A stretch of 64,000 nt of DNA from Paludibacteraceae bacterium (GCA_017527905.1 JAFXPK010000004.1:62001-126000); one strand, 5' to 3'. Positions 47,271-56,340 are shown, counted from the stretch's first letter. Translations and numbers: made by a program. The notes: generated by a model from the letters alone, not told the origin.

Positions 47271-49168
47271 AAAAAATTATAATTTCAGGCCTTGCGATGT
47301 TCTTTTCGGTATTCGCTTGGTCTGAGTATTCTATGATAATCCATCGCTCAGGGGGAAAACTCTCTTTCTCCGATTGTGAGAGTGTGGATAGTGTGAAGTG
47401 TGTGGGGGCGAATCTCAAGTTGTATGAGCAGGGTGAGGATGTCTCCGAAATCCCTTTCAGAGAATTGGACAGCTTGACCTTCGTGGATGCGGATATGCTG
47501 GTTCCTCGCGACACTGTCTTTATCAGCTTCTCTGATGGCGCTGTTAGGTGCTTGAACCCTTACGAGTCTTCTGTGGAGATTAAGACGGATGGGGCGTGCG
47601 TCAACGTGAATTCGTTGGCCTACCAGAAGGATATTGTCTATCACCTTTCCGGCTCCAGTACCAATGGCTACTTCGCTATTGATTCCGAGAGAAAGTTCAC
47701 GGTCATCATGAAAGATTTGACCCTGACGTCGAACAAGGAGCTTCCTCCTGTCCGTTCCTTCTCGGGAAAGACAATGACGATTAAGCTTCAGGGTAAGAAT
47801 ACATTAACGGACTCTGCGAATGACACCTCTAATGCTGTGATACGAAGCAAGGGACAAATCGTTTTTGAAGAATCTACTGGCTCGCTTGTGGTGAACGCAA
47901 AACAGAAGCGTGGTATCCAGACGGGTGACTATATAGAGGTTAAGAGCGGAGATATTACCGTCAATTCCGACTTGGACGATTGCGTACGTGTCAAGGATTA
48001 CTTCTGGATGTCGGGTGGTAAGTTTGCCATTAACGGTGGTGGGTTGAATGTCACGAATGGCTATTTCAGATTGGGGAATGGTTCTTTTACGGCAACTTCC
48101 AATTCCAACATGGATAAGATTAAAATCATTGACGTTGAGTCTGAACTTCTCGATGAAGATGAGATGGTGGTCACAGACGCCGAACATGGTTCTTTCTGGA
48201 TGACCAGTGGTGTATTGACCATCAAATCTAGCGCAAAGGGCGCCCGCGGCATTAAGGCTGACGGTGATGTCAACATTTTGGGAGGGGAAATCAATTGCGT
48301 TTTGTCGGGCACTTCCGTATATGATGCGGAGGATGGTTCTACGAATACCACAGCTATAAAGGCGGATGGCTATGTCAAATTTATGGATGGCGTACATGCT
48401 CTTTCTTCCACTTCCACCGCTGTGGGCTCTCGCCTCATCACGGGTGATATGGGTGTGACCTTCGACAATGGTGTTTCCGTGGATTTGTCGAACGCGTCGT
48501 CATCCTTCTTCTATGTTAGTAATTCGGGCGAGGATAAGACGAAGGTTTGTTCGATGGTGAAGTCGGACAAAAACATCGTGTTTAACAACTGCTCCGTGCA
48601 TCTTCGCGCGGAAGCTGCGAGTGACGGTGCTTTCGGTCTTATCACGGATGCTGATATGGAGGTGAATGACAATGCGGTTGTCGTGATTGAGACAGCCTCC
48701 GCTGATGGAGTCTACGTCGATTCCGAAGCGAATGGAAAACTGATATGCAAAGGAGGATATATATCGTCGTTCTCCGGCAAGGCAAGGGCTTTCTCTTGTC
48801 CTATCTCATCTGCGGGTGGAACCTGTGTGGGTGTTGGAAAGTATAGGCATAATGGCGGTTTCGCAGGCTCTTCGTATCAGTCTGCCCTCGATTTGGAGTA
48901 TGACATGACACCTTTCCAAGTCACTGACGCGGCGGGTACGGTCTTGTTCTCCCATAATGGTAAGTTTATGGATGGTTATACGGCTGGCAAGCTTAGCATT
49001 TCTTATCCGTTCCAGAATGGCAGCTCGTATAAGTTCAAGGTGGGAGGTACTCTGACGGGCGATGTGATTGGCACTTCCGGCTTTGTGAATAATGGTGTTT
49101 ATTCAGGAGGCGAAGTGTTTGATTTCGATTCTGATAGCCGCCCGACAATTTCGATGTCAATCAGATAA
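47267..49168 (+). CDS. Secreted carbohydrate-binding beta-helix protein (Cthe_2159/DUF4353-like)
   Basis: 633 residues with signal peptide MKKIIISGLAMFFSVFAWS. The first 80 residues contain a VDSVKCVGANLKLY...FRELDSLTF segment resembling the small domain of the preceding protein. From about 115 to 560, repeated turns (DLTLTSNKE, SGDITVNSDLDDCVRVKDYFWMSG, KGARGIKADGDVNILGGEINCVLSG) match the parallel beta-helix of Cthe_2159-type carbohydrate-binding proteins, known to bind acidic polygalacturonan. There is no T9SS sorting domain. A periplasmic or surface glycan-binding role is inferred. Confidence 0.78.
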   Translation: MKKIIISGLAMFFSVFAWSEYSMIIHRSGGKLSFSDCESVDSVKCVGANLKLYEQGEDVSEIPFRELDSLTFVDADMLVPRDTVFISFSDGAVRCLNPYESSVEIKTDGACVNVNSLAYQKDIVYHLSGSSTNGYFAIDSERKFTVIMKDLTLTSNKELPPVRSFSGKTMTIKLQGKNTLTDSANDTSNAVIRSKGQIVFEESTGSLVVNAKQKRGIQTGDYIEVKSGDITVNSDLDDCVRVKDYFWMSGGKFAINGGGLNVTNGYFRLGNGSFTATSNSNMDKIKIIDVESELLDEDEMVVTDAEHGSFWMTSGVLTIKSSAKGARGIKADGDVNILGGEINCVLSGTSVYDAEDGSTNTTAIKADGYVKFMDGVHALSSTSTAVGSRLITGDMGVTFDNGVSVDLSNASSSFFYVSNSGEDKTKVCSMVKSDKNIVFNNCSVHLRAEAASDGAFGLITDADMEVNDNAVVVIETASADGVYVDSEANGKLICKGGYISSFSGKARAFSCPISSAGGTCVGVGKYRHNGGFAGSSYQSALDLEYDMTPFQVTDAAGTVLFSHNGKFMDGYTAGKLSISYPFQNGSSYKFKVGGTLTGDVIGTSGFVNNGVYSGGEVFDFDSDSRPTISMSIR

Positions 49169-49186
49169 ATAAATTGCAAGGTATAG

Positions 49187-49220
49187 ACGGAGCGTTGGTA
49201 GTCGACGCTCCGTTTTTTTT
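49187..49220 (+). terminator. Terminator between the beta-helix gene and vsr
   Basis: A perfect 9-bp stem ACGGAGCGT/ACGCTCCGT (49187-49195, 49205-49213) with a 9-base loop, followed by T8. The vsr ATG begins at 49223, three bases after the T run. Confidence 0.92.
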
Positions 49221-49222
49221 AT

Positions 49223-49747
49223 ATGGATAAGATAACCCCAGAACAACGTAGTAAGACAATGTCTCGTATTCGCAGCAAGAATACGAAGCCTGAGATGATT
49301 GTCCGCAAGTTCCTCTATGCGAACGGCTTCCGTTATCGTTTGAACGTACGTTCGTTGCCGGGCACTCCTGATATCGTCCTGAAGAAATATCACACGGCGA
49401 TTTTCATCAATGGTTGCTTTTGGCATGGACATGTTTGCCAGCAGGGTAGAATGCCCAAGTCTAATGTCTCTTTTTGGGAGAATAAGATAATGCGGAATAA
49501 GGAAAGGGATGAGGAGGTGCGTGATAAGCTCCGTGCGATAGGGTGGCGTACTATGGTGGTGTGGGAATGCCAACTGAAGCCTGCCGTGCGTCAACAGACC
49601 TTGGAGGGGATCGTCTTCCTGCTGAATGAGGCGTTCCTCGACCTGCATCGCAGGAAGCCTTTGTCCAAACCGTATTATGGCGCGGATTCTGATGGTGAGC
49701 AACGTATGGTCGCCGAGGATGCTCCTCGGTATGGATGGGAGGAATAA
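49223..49747 (+). CDS. vsr: Very short patch repair endonuclease (Vsr family)
   Basis: 174 residues. Family signature: N-terminal TPEQRSKTMSRIRSKNTKPE, the catalytic region LPGTPDIVLKKY with its Asp, FINGCFWHGHVC with zinc and active-site His/Cys, and NKIMRNKERDEEVRDKLRAIGWRTMVVWECQL. Vsr nicks beside T:G mismatches left by deamination of 5-methylcytosine. Normally it is beside a dcm-type methyltransferase; none is in this window. The start codon lies immediately after a terminator, with no visible ribosome binding site. The TPEQRS motif begins at residue 5, so a later start is unlikely. Confidence 0.9.
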   Translation: MDKITPEQRSKTMSRIRSKNTKPEMIVRKFLYANGFRYRLNVRSLPGTPDIVLKKYHTAIFINGCFWHGHVCQQGRMPKSNVSFWENKIMRNKERDEEVRDKLRAIGWRTMVVWECQLKPAVRQQTLEGIVFLLNEAFLDLHRRKPLSKPYYGADSDGEQRMVAEDAPRYGWEE

Positions 49748-50156
49748 TCCTTAGAGGCGCATTCCTTCCCCTTTGTGGACCCCTTTTTGTCTATTTTGTA
49801 TATCTGCCAACAAGAGCAGCGGAAAACTCGCTTGTTCCCCGCTAATGATCTTCCCAGACAATAACTCTTGCCTTATGTGGTAATTGTCCTTGGATATGTG
49901 AAGACTTCTCTATTTATTCATTATGGCTTACTTTTTTGTACAGTTTGTCTCCTTTCCAATGGTATGGACAACTTCTTTTTTTATTGTGTTTTATTGTTCC
50001 TCTGAACATTGCAAAGATATGGAGACTCGGGGGTTCGTGAAATCGCTATATGTTGCTATTTGGACTTGTTTTTATCCCCTAAAAGAGTGTGTGGAGGATG
50101 TGCGAGGTGTTTTTTCATGAAAAAAGGCTACAGCGGATATCCGTCGTAGCCTTTTG
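49748..50156. other. Intergenic region between vsr and tRNA-Asn
   Basis: About 370 bases before the tRNA terminator have no supported gene. A 65-codon frame at 49923-50120 encodes a hydrophobic, aromatic-rich peptide with no recognised features and no convincing start signal. Confidence 0.45.
50119..50155 (-). terminator. Terminator of the second tRNA-Asn (bidirectional)
   Basis: GGCTAC (50126-50131) and GTAGCC (50146-50151) pair around an inner CGGATATCCG palindrome, with tandem G-A mismatches between the two helices. Runs of A on the left and T on the right allow termination on either strand. Confidence 0.85.
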
Positions 50157-50230
50157 CTCTCCCTCTTGGACTTGAACCAAGGACCCCCTGATTAACAGTC
50201 AGGTGCTCTAACCGACTGAGCTAAGGAAGA
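50157..50230 (-). tRNA. tRNA-Asn (GTT), second copy
   Basis: Exact reverse complement of the 74 bases at 27677-27750: same acceptor stem, anticodon loop CTGTTAA and T-arm. No CCA is encoded. Confidence 0.95.
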
Positions 50231-50305
50231 GTGTTTTTCTCTTTTGCGGTGCAAAGGTAAGTCGTTTTTGTGGAGTCTCCAAATAATTGGAGGATTATTT
50301 TTGCA

Positions 50306-51433
50306 CTATTTTTCGGTTTTCATCAACTTGTTTTCTATGATGAAGGAAACCAACTCGTTAGCCATTCTCTTGTGGGTGGCTATAGTCGGGTGGTAATCCT
50401 CTCCGAAGGGGCCTTCCTGCGGTTTTGTCTCGAAATAGTATATGTGATTTTCCTTTCCGCCAGCGTTTTTGATGGCAGTGAGCACGCATTGACTATAGCG
50501 AGTTAGTTGGTTGGGATAGAACTCCATGGTTTCGATTAAAGCAGGTCCGACGGCGCAGATGATTTCAGCATTGGGGTAATATCCCCTCATCCTTTGGATG
50601 AAGGCGGTGTATTCTGCGATGAACTGGATGGAGTCTACCCTGACCTTGGTGGTGCTCTCCGCCAAGAAGTCATTTGTGCCGAGGTTTAGCACCAGGATGT
50701 CTGGGATGTATTCGTTGGGGTCCCATTTCGAGTCTGATTTCGTGGCGATGGTCTTGCCGTAGAACTGTGGAATGGTGTTCTCTGTATCCCCTTCGTAGTT
50801 CCTGCAAATGCCTCGTCCCGAGTATGCTGTGCATACGTATTGAGCGTTCAACTCCCTTGCGGTGATGGCTCCGTATGCGAGATAATTGTTCTCGTTCAGT
50901 GGGGAGAAACCCACTTTCGGGACCATGGACGACAGTTCATTGCCGTATCCGCAGGTGAGCGAGTTGCCGACAAACTCCATCTTGAGCTTTGGCAGTGCCT
51001 TAGGCGCGATCAGGAATGCGTCGGAGGAATTGTCCCCAACGGTGAACCCGAAGAATCTCACTTCCCCGACGAGGCTCTCCGTCAATTTAACCAGCTCGAC
51101 GGTGTGTGTGGTGTCTTTAAGCCTTGTGGCCAGCACGTATTCGTATTGCCCTTTGTCCAACACGATCTTTTGTGGTTCTCCATCGTCGATGATGCAGTAA
51201 AACGTGTTGTGCAACCCATGGCCAGCTAAATCTTTGAATCTCGCTGTGATGGACTTTCCCCTGAATTTGGCGAATATGGAGACTCCCGGATAGGCGAACG
51301 ATACGTAGTTGGGGTTGCTCTTGTCGATACGCCCCATGTATGTGATGTATTTGTTCGAAGACCCGTAGGTGTCTCTGTGACATCCTGAAAGAATTGTTGC
51401 CATGAGTAGCAATAAGATTGATAAGTTTTTCAT
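50306..51433 (-). CDS. CE2-like SGNH carbohydrate esterase lipoprotein
   Basis: 375 residues. A lipoprotein signal ends at lipobox LSGC (Cys18). Residues about 28-135 form a jelly-roll domain (YVSFAYPGVSIFAKFRGKSI). The SGNH catalytic domain follows with FVGNSLTCGYGN (Ser158), VLNLGTNDF and EDYHPT with the catalytic His. This two-domain layout is that of carbohydrate esterase family 2, which removes acetyl groups from xylan and related glycans. It sits one base after the PlsC-like gene, at the 3' end of a minus-strand operon. Likely surface or periplasmic. Confidence 0.85.
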   Translation of the reverse strand: MKNLSILLLLMATILSGCHRDTYGSSNKYITYMGRIDKSNPNYVSFAYPGVSIFAKFRGKSITARFKDLAGHGLHNTFYCIIDDGEPQKIVLDKGQYEYVLATRLKDTTHTVELVKLTESLVGEVRFFGFTVGDNSSDAFLIAPKALPKLKMEFVGNSLTCGYGNELSSMVPKVGFSPLNENNYLAYGAITARELNAQYVCTAYSGRGICRNYEGDTENTIPQFYGKTIATKSDSKWDPNEYIPDILVLNLGTNDFLAESTTKVRVDSIQFIAEYTAFIQRMRGYYPNAEIICAVGPALIETMEFYPNQLTRYSQCVLTAIKNAGGKENHIYYFETKPQEGPFGEDYHPTIATHKRMANELVSFIIENKLMKTEK

Positions 51434-51434
51434 G

Positions 51435-52295
51435 TTATCCTTTGTCGTTAGGTTGTACGCTTGGCCAAGGGTTCTCTACGATGCCGGCGAGTTCCACCAT
51501 CTTGGCGTGGACACGGTCCCTCATTTCGTCGACGGACTCCTTCCTCGGCAGGCTCATGTCTGGGTAGATGGGTTCGCCTATGGTGATGTTGTACAATGGT
51601 TCGTCCTTCTTGAAGAACTTGTAGAGCCCTGTGCGCTTACGGTAGGTGATGACCATTGGCACGATTGGCATCTGGTATTTGTAGGAGAAGATGAAGGCTC
51701 CCTTTCTGAACGGACGCAGTGGTTTGTAGTTGTTCCATCTGCACTCCTCAGGGAAAACGTGGATCCATGCTTTCCGCTCGTGGAGCGTGTCGAACGCCTG
51801 GTTGAATTTCTTCATGGCGCTCATGCTCTTCGGTACGGGTATGCCGCAGGTGTGGCGCATGTTGTCCCTGTCCTTCGTCTGGAAGTTGTCCGCCCAAGCG
51901 GGGTACCATAGCCTGAAACGCTTGGAGGCTTGCCATACGGCGAGGAAGTCCCACCTGTAGGCGTGGTTGCAGACGGTGATCGCACCATCCTTCAACTCTT
52001 TTTTGTACTTCTTCAGGTTCTCTCTCCCCTTGATGCGTAGCCCGAAGATCAACGGGTTGACCCAGAAGCAGATGAAGTAGGCGCGGAAAAGGGCCCAGAC
52101 ATGTCCGACCTTCCACTTGAATGACTCGTCCAAGTAGGGGTAGTTCTCGTCGAACACCTCGTTGTATATGTTTTCGTAGATGAGCTTGTGGACGAACGGA
52201 TCGTCCTCAGGAAAGGTGTCCTCCACGTCAGGAACGTATTCGCCTTCCTTCACTTTCATCATCTTGTAACGCTTATTCTCCAAACATGATCCCAT
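51435..52295 (-). CDS. PlsC-like 1-acylglycerol-3-phosphate acyltransferase
   Basis: 286 residues. The acyltransferase motif NHAYRWD (H111-x4-D116) and the second motif VFPEECRW are visible, with a hydrophobic stretch at about 66-88 (HVWALFRAYFICFWVNPLIFG) for inner membrane association. Enzymes of this fold add a fatty acyl chain to lysophosphatidate or related lipids. The N-terminal 50 residues are acidic and without a known domain. One base separates its stop from the next ATG. Confidence 0.83.
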   Translation of the reverse strand: MGSCLENKRYKMMKVKEGEYVPDVEDTFPEDDPFVHKLIYENIYNEVFDENYPYLDESFKWKVGHVWALFRAYFICFWVNPLIFGLRIKGRENLKKYKKELKDGAITVCNHAYRWDFLAVWQASKRFRLWYPAWADNFQTKDRDNMRHTCGIPVPKSMSAMKKFNQAFDTLHERKAWIHVFPEECRWNNYKPLRPFRKGAFIFSYKYQMPIVPMVITYRKRTGLYKFFKKDEPLYNITIGEPIYPDMSLPRKESVDEMRDRVHAKMVELAGIVENPWPSVQPNDKG

Positions 52296-52335
52296 AATAG
52301 CTTAGTTATATGTAGGTTAAACTCTTATTAAATTC

Positions 52336-52992
52336 TTAACTCTTAATTATCTTAATGATTTCCGGGTTGCACTCCTTCTCATGCCCCAACGTGGCTGGTT
52401 CCCCATGTCCGCTGTAGAGCATGGTGTCGTCGGGTAGGGGAAGAAGCTTTTCCTTGATGCTTTTCACCAGGGTGTCGTAGTTGCCTCGGTGCATGTCCGT
52501 CCTTCCGATGCCTCCCTCCAGGATGGTGTCTCCCACGAAGGCGCAATGCTCCTTCTCCTCGTAGAAGGCGAGTCCTCCAGGGGAATGCCCCGGCACCTGC
52601 AGCACGTTGAGACGGATGCTTCCCACCTCCACCACGTCTCCGTCCACCAAGTATCCTTTGAGCGGCAACGCCTCGTCGTCCATCGGCATGTTGAACATGA
52701 CCAGCAGATCCTGGTAGTGGTTGAGGAAGGTGATGTCCTTCTTGCAGGCCTCCGCTCCCACACCGAACGTCTCCTCCACGAACCGTTGCCCGTAGATGTG
52801 GTCGAAGTGCAGGTGCGTGTCTATCACCCGTTTGATTTTTAGATTATTGCTTATGATATAATCCTTGAATGTTTCCCTTTCCTCCGCACTCTGACAACCA
52901 GGGTCGATGACGATCGCTTCGTTGGTCTTTTCGTCTATGAGCACGTAGGTGTTTACGTTCAATACGTTGAATGTGAAACGTTTAACAATCAT
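52336..52992 (-). CDS. MBL-fold metallo-hydrolase (glyoxalase II-like)
   Basis: 218 residues. The metallo-beta-lactamase fold is shown by HLHFDH (60-65), VPGHSPGG, FVGDTILEGGIGRTD and YSGHGEPATLG, giving a full set of two-metal ligands. No signal peptide, so cytoplasmic. Short proteins of this group hydrolyse thioesters such as S-lactoylglutathione analogues or have unknown substrates; the C-terminal substrate domain of true glyoxalase II is missing. It is the first gene of a minus-strand run with PlsC-like and CE2 genes, 40 bases apart. Confidence 0.88.
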   Translation of the reverse strand: MIVKRFTFNVLNVNTYVLIDEKTNEAIVIDPGCQSAEERETFKDYIISNNLKIKRVIDTHLHFDHIYGQRFVEETFGVGAEACKKDITFLNHYQDLLVMFNMPMDDEALPLKGYLVDGDVVEVGSIRLNVLQVPGHSPGGLAFYEEKEHCAFVGDTILEGGIGRTDMHRGNYDTLVKSIKEKLLPLPDDTMLYSGHGEPATLGHEKECNPEIIKIIKS

Positions 52993-53031
52993 TTCTTAGA
53001 ATTATGGTTTGTCCATCCGTATAAAATTAGG

Positions 53032-53039
53032 CAAATATA
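53032..53039 (-). promoter_or_regulatory. -7 element of the MBL-PlsC-CE2 operon
   Basis: TATATTTG followed by C on the minus strand, 40 bases before the ATG at 52992. No TTG is found at -33. Confidence 0.45.
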
Positions 53040-53151
53040 TGCTTTTTTTGTGAAAAAATGGGTGGATTAATGCTTTCTTTGGCACTAATTGAGCAAAATT
53101 TACGTTACTTTCGCGCATTGAAACAGCGTTGAAATATAAAGGGTAGGGATT

Positions 53152-53742
53152 ATGATGATTCAAATCGATGATACGATCATTTCCACGGACCTCTTCGACA
53201 CGAGGTTCTGTTGCGACTTGTCTGTATGCAAGGGCGAGTGTTGCGTGGAGGGTGACTCCGGCGCCCCGTTGGAGCAGGCAGAATTGGCTAAGCTAGAGGA
53301 GGTGTTGCCTGTCGTGTGGGATGACCTGTCCGAAAAATCCAAGGCGGTGATCGAACGACAGGGGGTCTCTTATGTGGACGTTGAGGGCGATTTGGTCACC
53401 TCTATCGTGGGGCAAGGGGAGTGTGTCTTTTCCCGGTTCGAGGAGGACGGCACTTGCATATGTGCGATAGAGAAGGCGTACCGGGAGGGCCGTGTCGGTT
53501 TCTACAAACCGATATCCTGCCATCTGTACCCTGTCCGTCTGGAGACGCTCCGGAATGGTACCGTGGCCCTGAACGTTCATCGTTGGAAGGTCTGCCGTTG
53601 CGCTTTCGCCAAGGGGCAGGAGGAGAACGTGCCGCTGTATGTCTTCCTGAAGGAACCTCTGATCCGCCGCTTCGGCAAGGATTGGTACGAGAAGGTGGAG
53701 ATAGCCGCCGAGGAACTGAAAAAGATGGAGGATCGTGGATGA
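53152..53742 (+). CDS. DUF3109 family Cys-rich protein
   Basis: 196 residues, cytoplasmic, with a start at one of two adjacent ATGs. The N-terminal motif FCCDLSVCKGECC gives five Cys at 20-31, and more Cys follow in GECVF, GTCICAIEKAY, PISCHLYPVR and VCRCAF. This matches the DUF3109 family, thought to bind an iron-sulfur cluster or zinc; the role is unknown. Its stop overlaps the M16 peptidase start (ATGA at 53739), so the pair is translationally coupled. Confidence 0.87.
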   Translation: MMIQIDDTIISTDLFDTRFCCDLSVCKGECCVEGDSGAPLEQAELAKLEEVLPVVWDDLSEKSKAVIERQGVSYVDVEGDLVTSIVGQGECVFSRFEEDGTCICAIEKAYREGRVGFYKPISCHLYPVRLETLRNGTVALNVHRWKVCRCAFAKGQEENVPLYVFLKEPLIRRFGKDWYEKVEIAAEELKKMEDRG

Positions 53743-54977
53743 AGGAGCCCCCTATATCATACAAGAAACTGCCTAATGGTGTCCGCTTGGTGCACCTGCG
53801 TGACAGAAGCCCGGTGGCCTACTGCGGTTTCGTCGTGAACGTGGGTACGCGCGACGAGCTTCCGGAGGAGTCCGGCATGGCGCATTTCGTCGAACACCTG
53901 CTCTTCAAGGGTACGCGGAAACGCAAGGCTTGGCATATCCTGAACCGTGTGGAATCGGTGGGGGGCGAACTGAACGCCTACACGACCAAGGAGGAGACTT
54001 TCGTCTACGCCACGGTGCTGACTACCCACTTCGAACGGGCGATGGAGCTCTGCGCCGATGTGGTCTTCCATTCCACCTTCCCTCAGAAGGAGATGGACAA
54101 GGAGGTGGATGTCATCATCGACGAGATACAGTCCTACAAGGATTCTCCGTCCGAACTGATCTACGACGATTTCGAGAACATGATCTTCTCTGGCTCCCCG
54201 ATGGGACGGTATATTTTGGGCGATAAGAAAGCCCTGAAACACTACGTTTCGGAGGATGTCCGCAGGTTCGTGGACCGCACCTACTCGGCGGACAGGATAC
54301 TGTTCTTCTCTATCGGTAACATCGATTTCAAGCGTATCGAGCGCTGGGCGGAGAAGTATTTCATGGAGGTGCCGGCGTTGGCCTCAAACACCTCTCGTGG
54401 TGCGCTTCCCCTCTATGTGCCGCAACAGAAGCTTATCAGGAAGAACACCTGCCAGTCTCACGTGATGATTGGTACCCGTGCCTTCGATCTGAACGATGAT
54501 AGACGTCTGGCTTTTGGCTTGGTTAACAATATATTGGGCGGAACGGGCATGAACAGCCGGCTGAATCTCCTGCTGCGGGAGCGGAACGGTATGGCCTATA
54601 ATGTGGAATCGGTATTTACCCCTTATTCGGACACGGGCATCTTCTCCGTCTATTTCGGGACGGACGAGAAGAACAGGGAGAAGTGCACCTCTTTGGTGAT
54701 GGGCGAACTGAAGCGTATGTACACCGAACTGATTCCTCCGCACAAACTGCTTCAACTGAAGAAACAGTGGCTGGGACAACTGACGATAGCCCAGGAAAAT
54801 CGGGAGAATCTGGTCCTCTCCTTGGCGCGTAGCTTCCTCTATTTCGACAAGTTCGAGTCGCTCGATTATGTGGCGGAGCAGTTGGATAAGATCACGCCCG
54901 AGATGTTGCTGGATGTCTCCTCCGAACTTCTCCGCGAGGACAACCTATCTGTTTTGACCTATTCGGGCAAGGCGTAA
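53739..54977 (+). CDS. M16 family zinc peptidase
   Basis: 412 residues from the ATG at 53739; the frame is open further upstream but that part only shadows the DUF3109 gene. The inverted zinc motif HFVEH is at 49-53, with the downstream Glu in the NAYTTKEETFVYA region. The C-terminal R/Y-type motif is RLNLLLRERNGMAYNVES. Single-length M16B peptidases usually act as pairs or dimers that digest short peptides or process precursors. No signal peptide, so probably cytoplasmic. Confidence 0.92.
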   Translation: MKEPPISYKKLPNGVRLVHLRDRSPVAYCGFVVNVGTRDELPEESGMAHFVEHLLFKGTRKRKAWHILNRVESVGGELNAYTTKEETFVYATVLTTHFERAMELCADVVFHSTFPQKEMDKEVDVIIDEIQSYKDSPSELIYDDFENMIFSGSPMGRYILGDKKALKHYVSEDVRRFVDRTYSADRILFFSIGNIDFKRIERWAEKYFMEVPALASNTSRGALPLYVPQQKLIRKNTCQSHVMIGTRAFDLNDDRRLAFGLVNNILGGTGMNSRLNLLLRERNGMAYNVESVFTPYSDTGIFSVYFGTDEKNREKCTSLVMGELKRMYTELIPPHKLLQLKKQWLGQLTIAQENRENLVLSLARSFLYFDKFESLDYVAEQLDKITPEMLLDVSSELLREDNLSVLTYSGKA

Positions 54978-55105
54978 TTCGTCTTGTTTGGACGGCTCTT
55001 TGTGTGGATTTGAGATGGTTCATACAAATAAATAGCAAGCAAATTGATGGTGTTTTTGGCCATTCAACCATGAATTTAATATACCAACGATAAAAACACA
55101 TGTAG

Positions 55106-55837
55106 ATGAAAAATAGTTCTATTTTATTGATAATCTTTCTGCTAATCGTTTTCGGATGTACGGAGAAGGGGCAAAATCCCGGCATCAGCCAGGGTGATTC
55201 TCTTTGCATCTCGAAGGAAGGCGAATGGAAGTCTGGAATTGTTGGTGCTGAAGCGTCAGGAAATAGTGTTATGAACGCAGATGATATTGATTATCAAAGC
55301 CTTGATAGTATGCTTTCGTATATGACAAAGTTTGAGAACCAGATAAAGTACAGGAAAGAAACCAAGGACATTTCTTGGGAATATTACAAGGAAATGACAG
55401 GTAAGGATAAAAGCGCCTTGGGTGATGTCGGTGACTATTTCAAAGTGATCAAAAGAATTTATGACTCAAAAAATATATGTTTGATATATATATTAACAAT
55501 AGATGAAGAATTATTTGATCACAAACATTTACAAGACATTTACGTATTATATAAGAACGGATTACTCTCTTTAATATCAGTTGATAATGAGAAATCAGAT
55601 GATTTCCTTACCACAATGGATTCAAATACATTTAAGTGTGATGGACAAAGATTTTATTTCGATTTAAAAGGGAAGTGTATAAGGGCATTAGAAAAGAAAT
55701 ACGAATATATTGATTCGCCAGAACTCCCGTTGCAATATATCGATTCACTATCTAAGCATACACCGTATATAGAATCGAACTGCACAATGGGTGATTCTAT
55801 TAGAAATGAGTTGACCAAATTGTTGGAGAGGTACTGA
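55106..55837 (+). CDS. AT-rich hypothetical lipoprotein
   Basis: 243 residues. Signal MKNSSILLIIFLLIVFGC has its lipobox Cys at 18. The mature part is hydrophilic, with an acidic segment (NADDIDYQSLDSMLSYMTKFENQ) and alternating beta-like stretches (NICLIYILTIDEEL). No family was recognised. The second half is clearly richer in A and T than its upstream neighbours and uses AT-rich codons, resembling the genes at 62.5-64 kb; this may indicate recent acquisition. Confidence 0.7.
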   Translation: MKNSSILLIIFLLIVFGCTEKGQNPGISQGDSLCISKEGEWKSGIVGAEASGNSVMNADDIDYQSLDSMLSYMTKFENQIKYRKETKDISWEYYKEMTGKDKSALGDVGDYFKVIKRIYDSKNICLIYILTIDEELFDHKHLQDIYVLYKNGLLSLISVDNEKSDDFLTTMDSNTFKCDGQRFYFDLKGKCIRALEKKYEYIDSPELPLQYIDSLSKHTPYIESNCTMGDSIRNELTKLLERY

Positions 55838-56340
55838 ATGCCTGAAGTTGTTTCCCATGTATAACGTTTTCAGGTCAATTACGTTGTCTATATTATTGAT
55901 TTAAATTTAATTGTTATCTCTTTGCTGAAAGATTTGATAAAATAATTTGTGCTCGGTTAATCATCACCAGTCTCCAAAACTTCTTCGCGCCTTCCTTTTA
56001 CCGTAGTGGATCAGACGGTCTGATGCCTGTTGTTTCGCCGTATAAATTTCACCTAAAAAAAACGTCCGTTTACTGATGATAAATGCGTCTTCGTTGTATT
56101 TTGTCGCTGATTCATTGTGTTTTATGTATTCAATCACTATTTTTGGGGTGCGGTTGTTTGTTTAATGACTGATTGTTTGGACGGTATGATATAGGCCGTC
56201 GTTTTGAGAAAAAGACCATAAACCGATACGCTTACGAGTGTGTCATTGATATATATATAAGGGGTGATTTTGTGCTGTTGATAGTGAATATGTGTTTTAG
56301 TATTATATAATAGGTTGCGATTAGCGTCGCTTTTTAGTGT
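55838..56340. other. Intergenic region with long leader of the T9SS type B cargo gene
   Basis: 503 AT-rich bases. It contains a promoter at 56115-56145 and an approximately 190-base untranslated leader. A small hairpin GCGA/TCGC with T5 (56319-56337) lies immediately before the ATG at 56341. No gene was seen. Confidence 0.5.
56115..56145 (+). promoter_or_regulatory. Promoter of the T9SS type B cargo/PorP operon
   Basis: TTG at 56115-56117, 20 bases, then TATTTTTG at 56138-56145, a full consensus match. The start site would be near 56152. Confidence 0.6.

Noticed and set aside
49923..50120. A 65-codon hydrophobic frame after vsr
   Set aside because: No ribosome binding signal or family; it contains tryptophan/phenylalanine clusters typical of chance frames in T-rich DNA.
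53421..53738. N-terminal extension of the M16 peptidase by 106 residues
   Set aside because: The frame is open there only because it overlaps the DUF3109 gene. The ATGA overlap at 53739 and the family's usual start (YKKLPNGVRLV) favour the short form.
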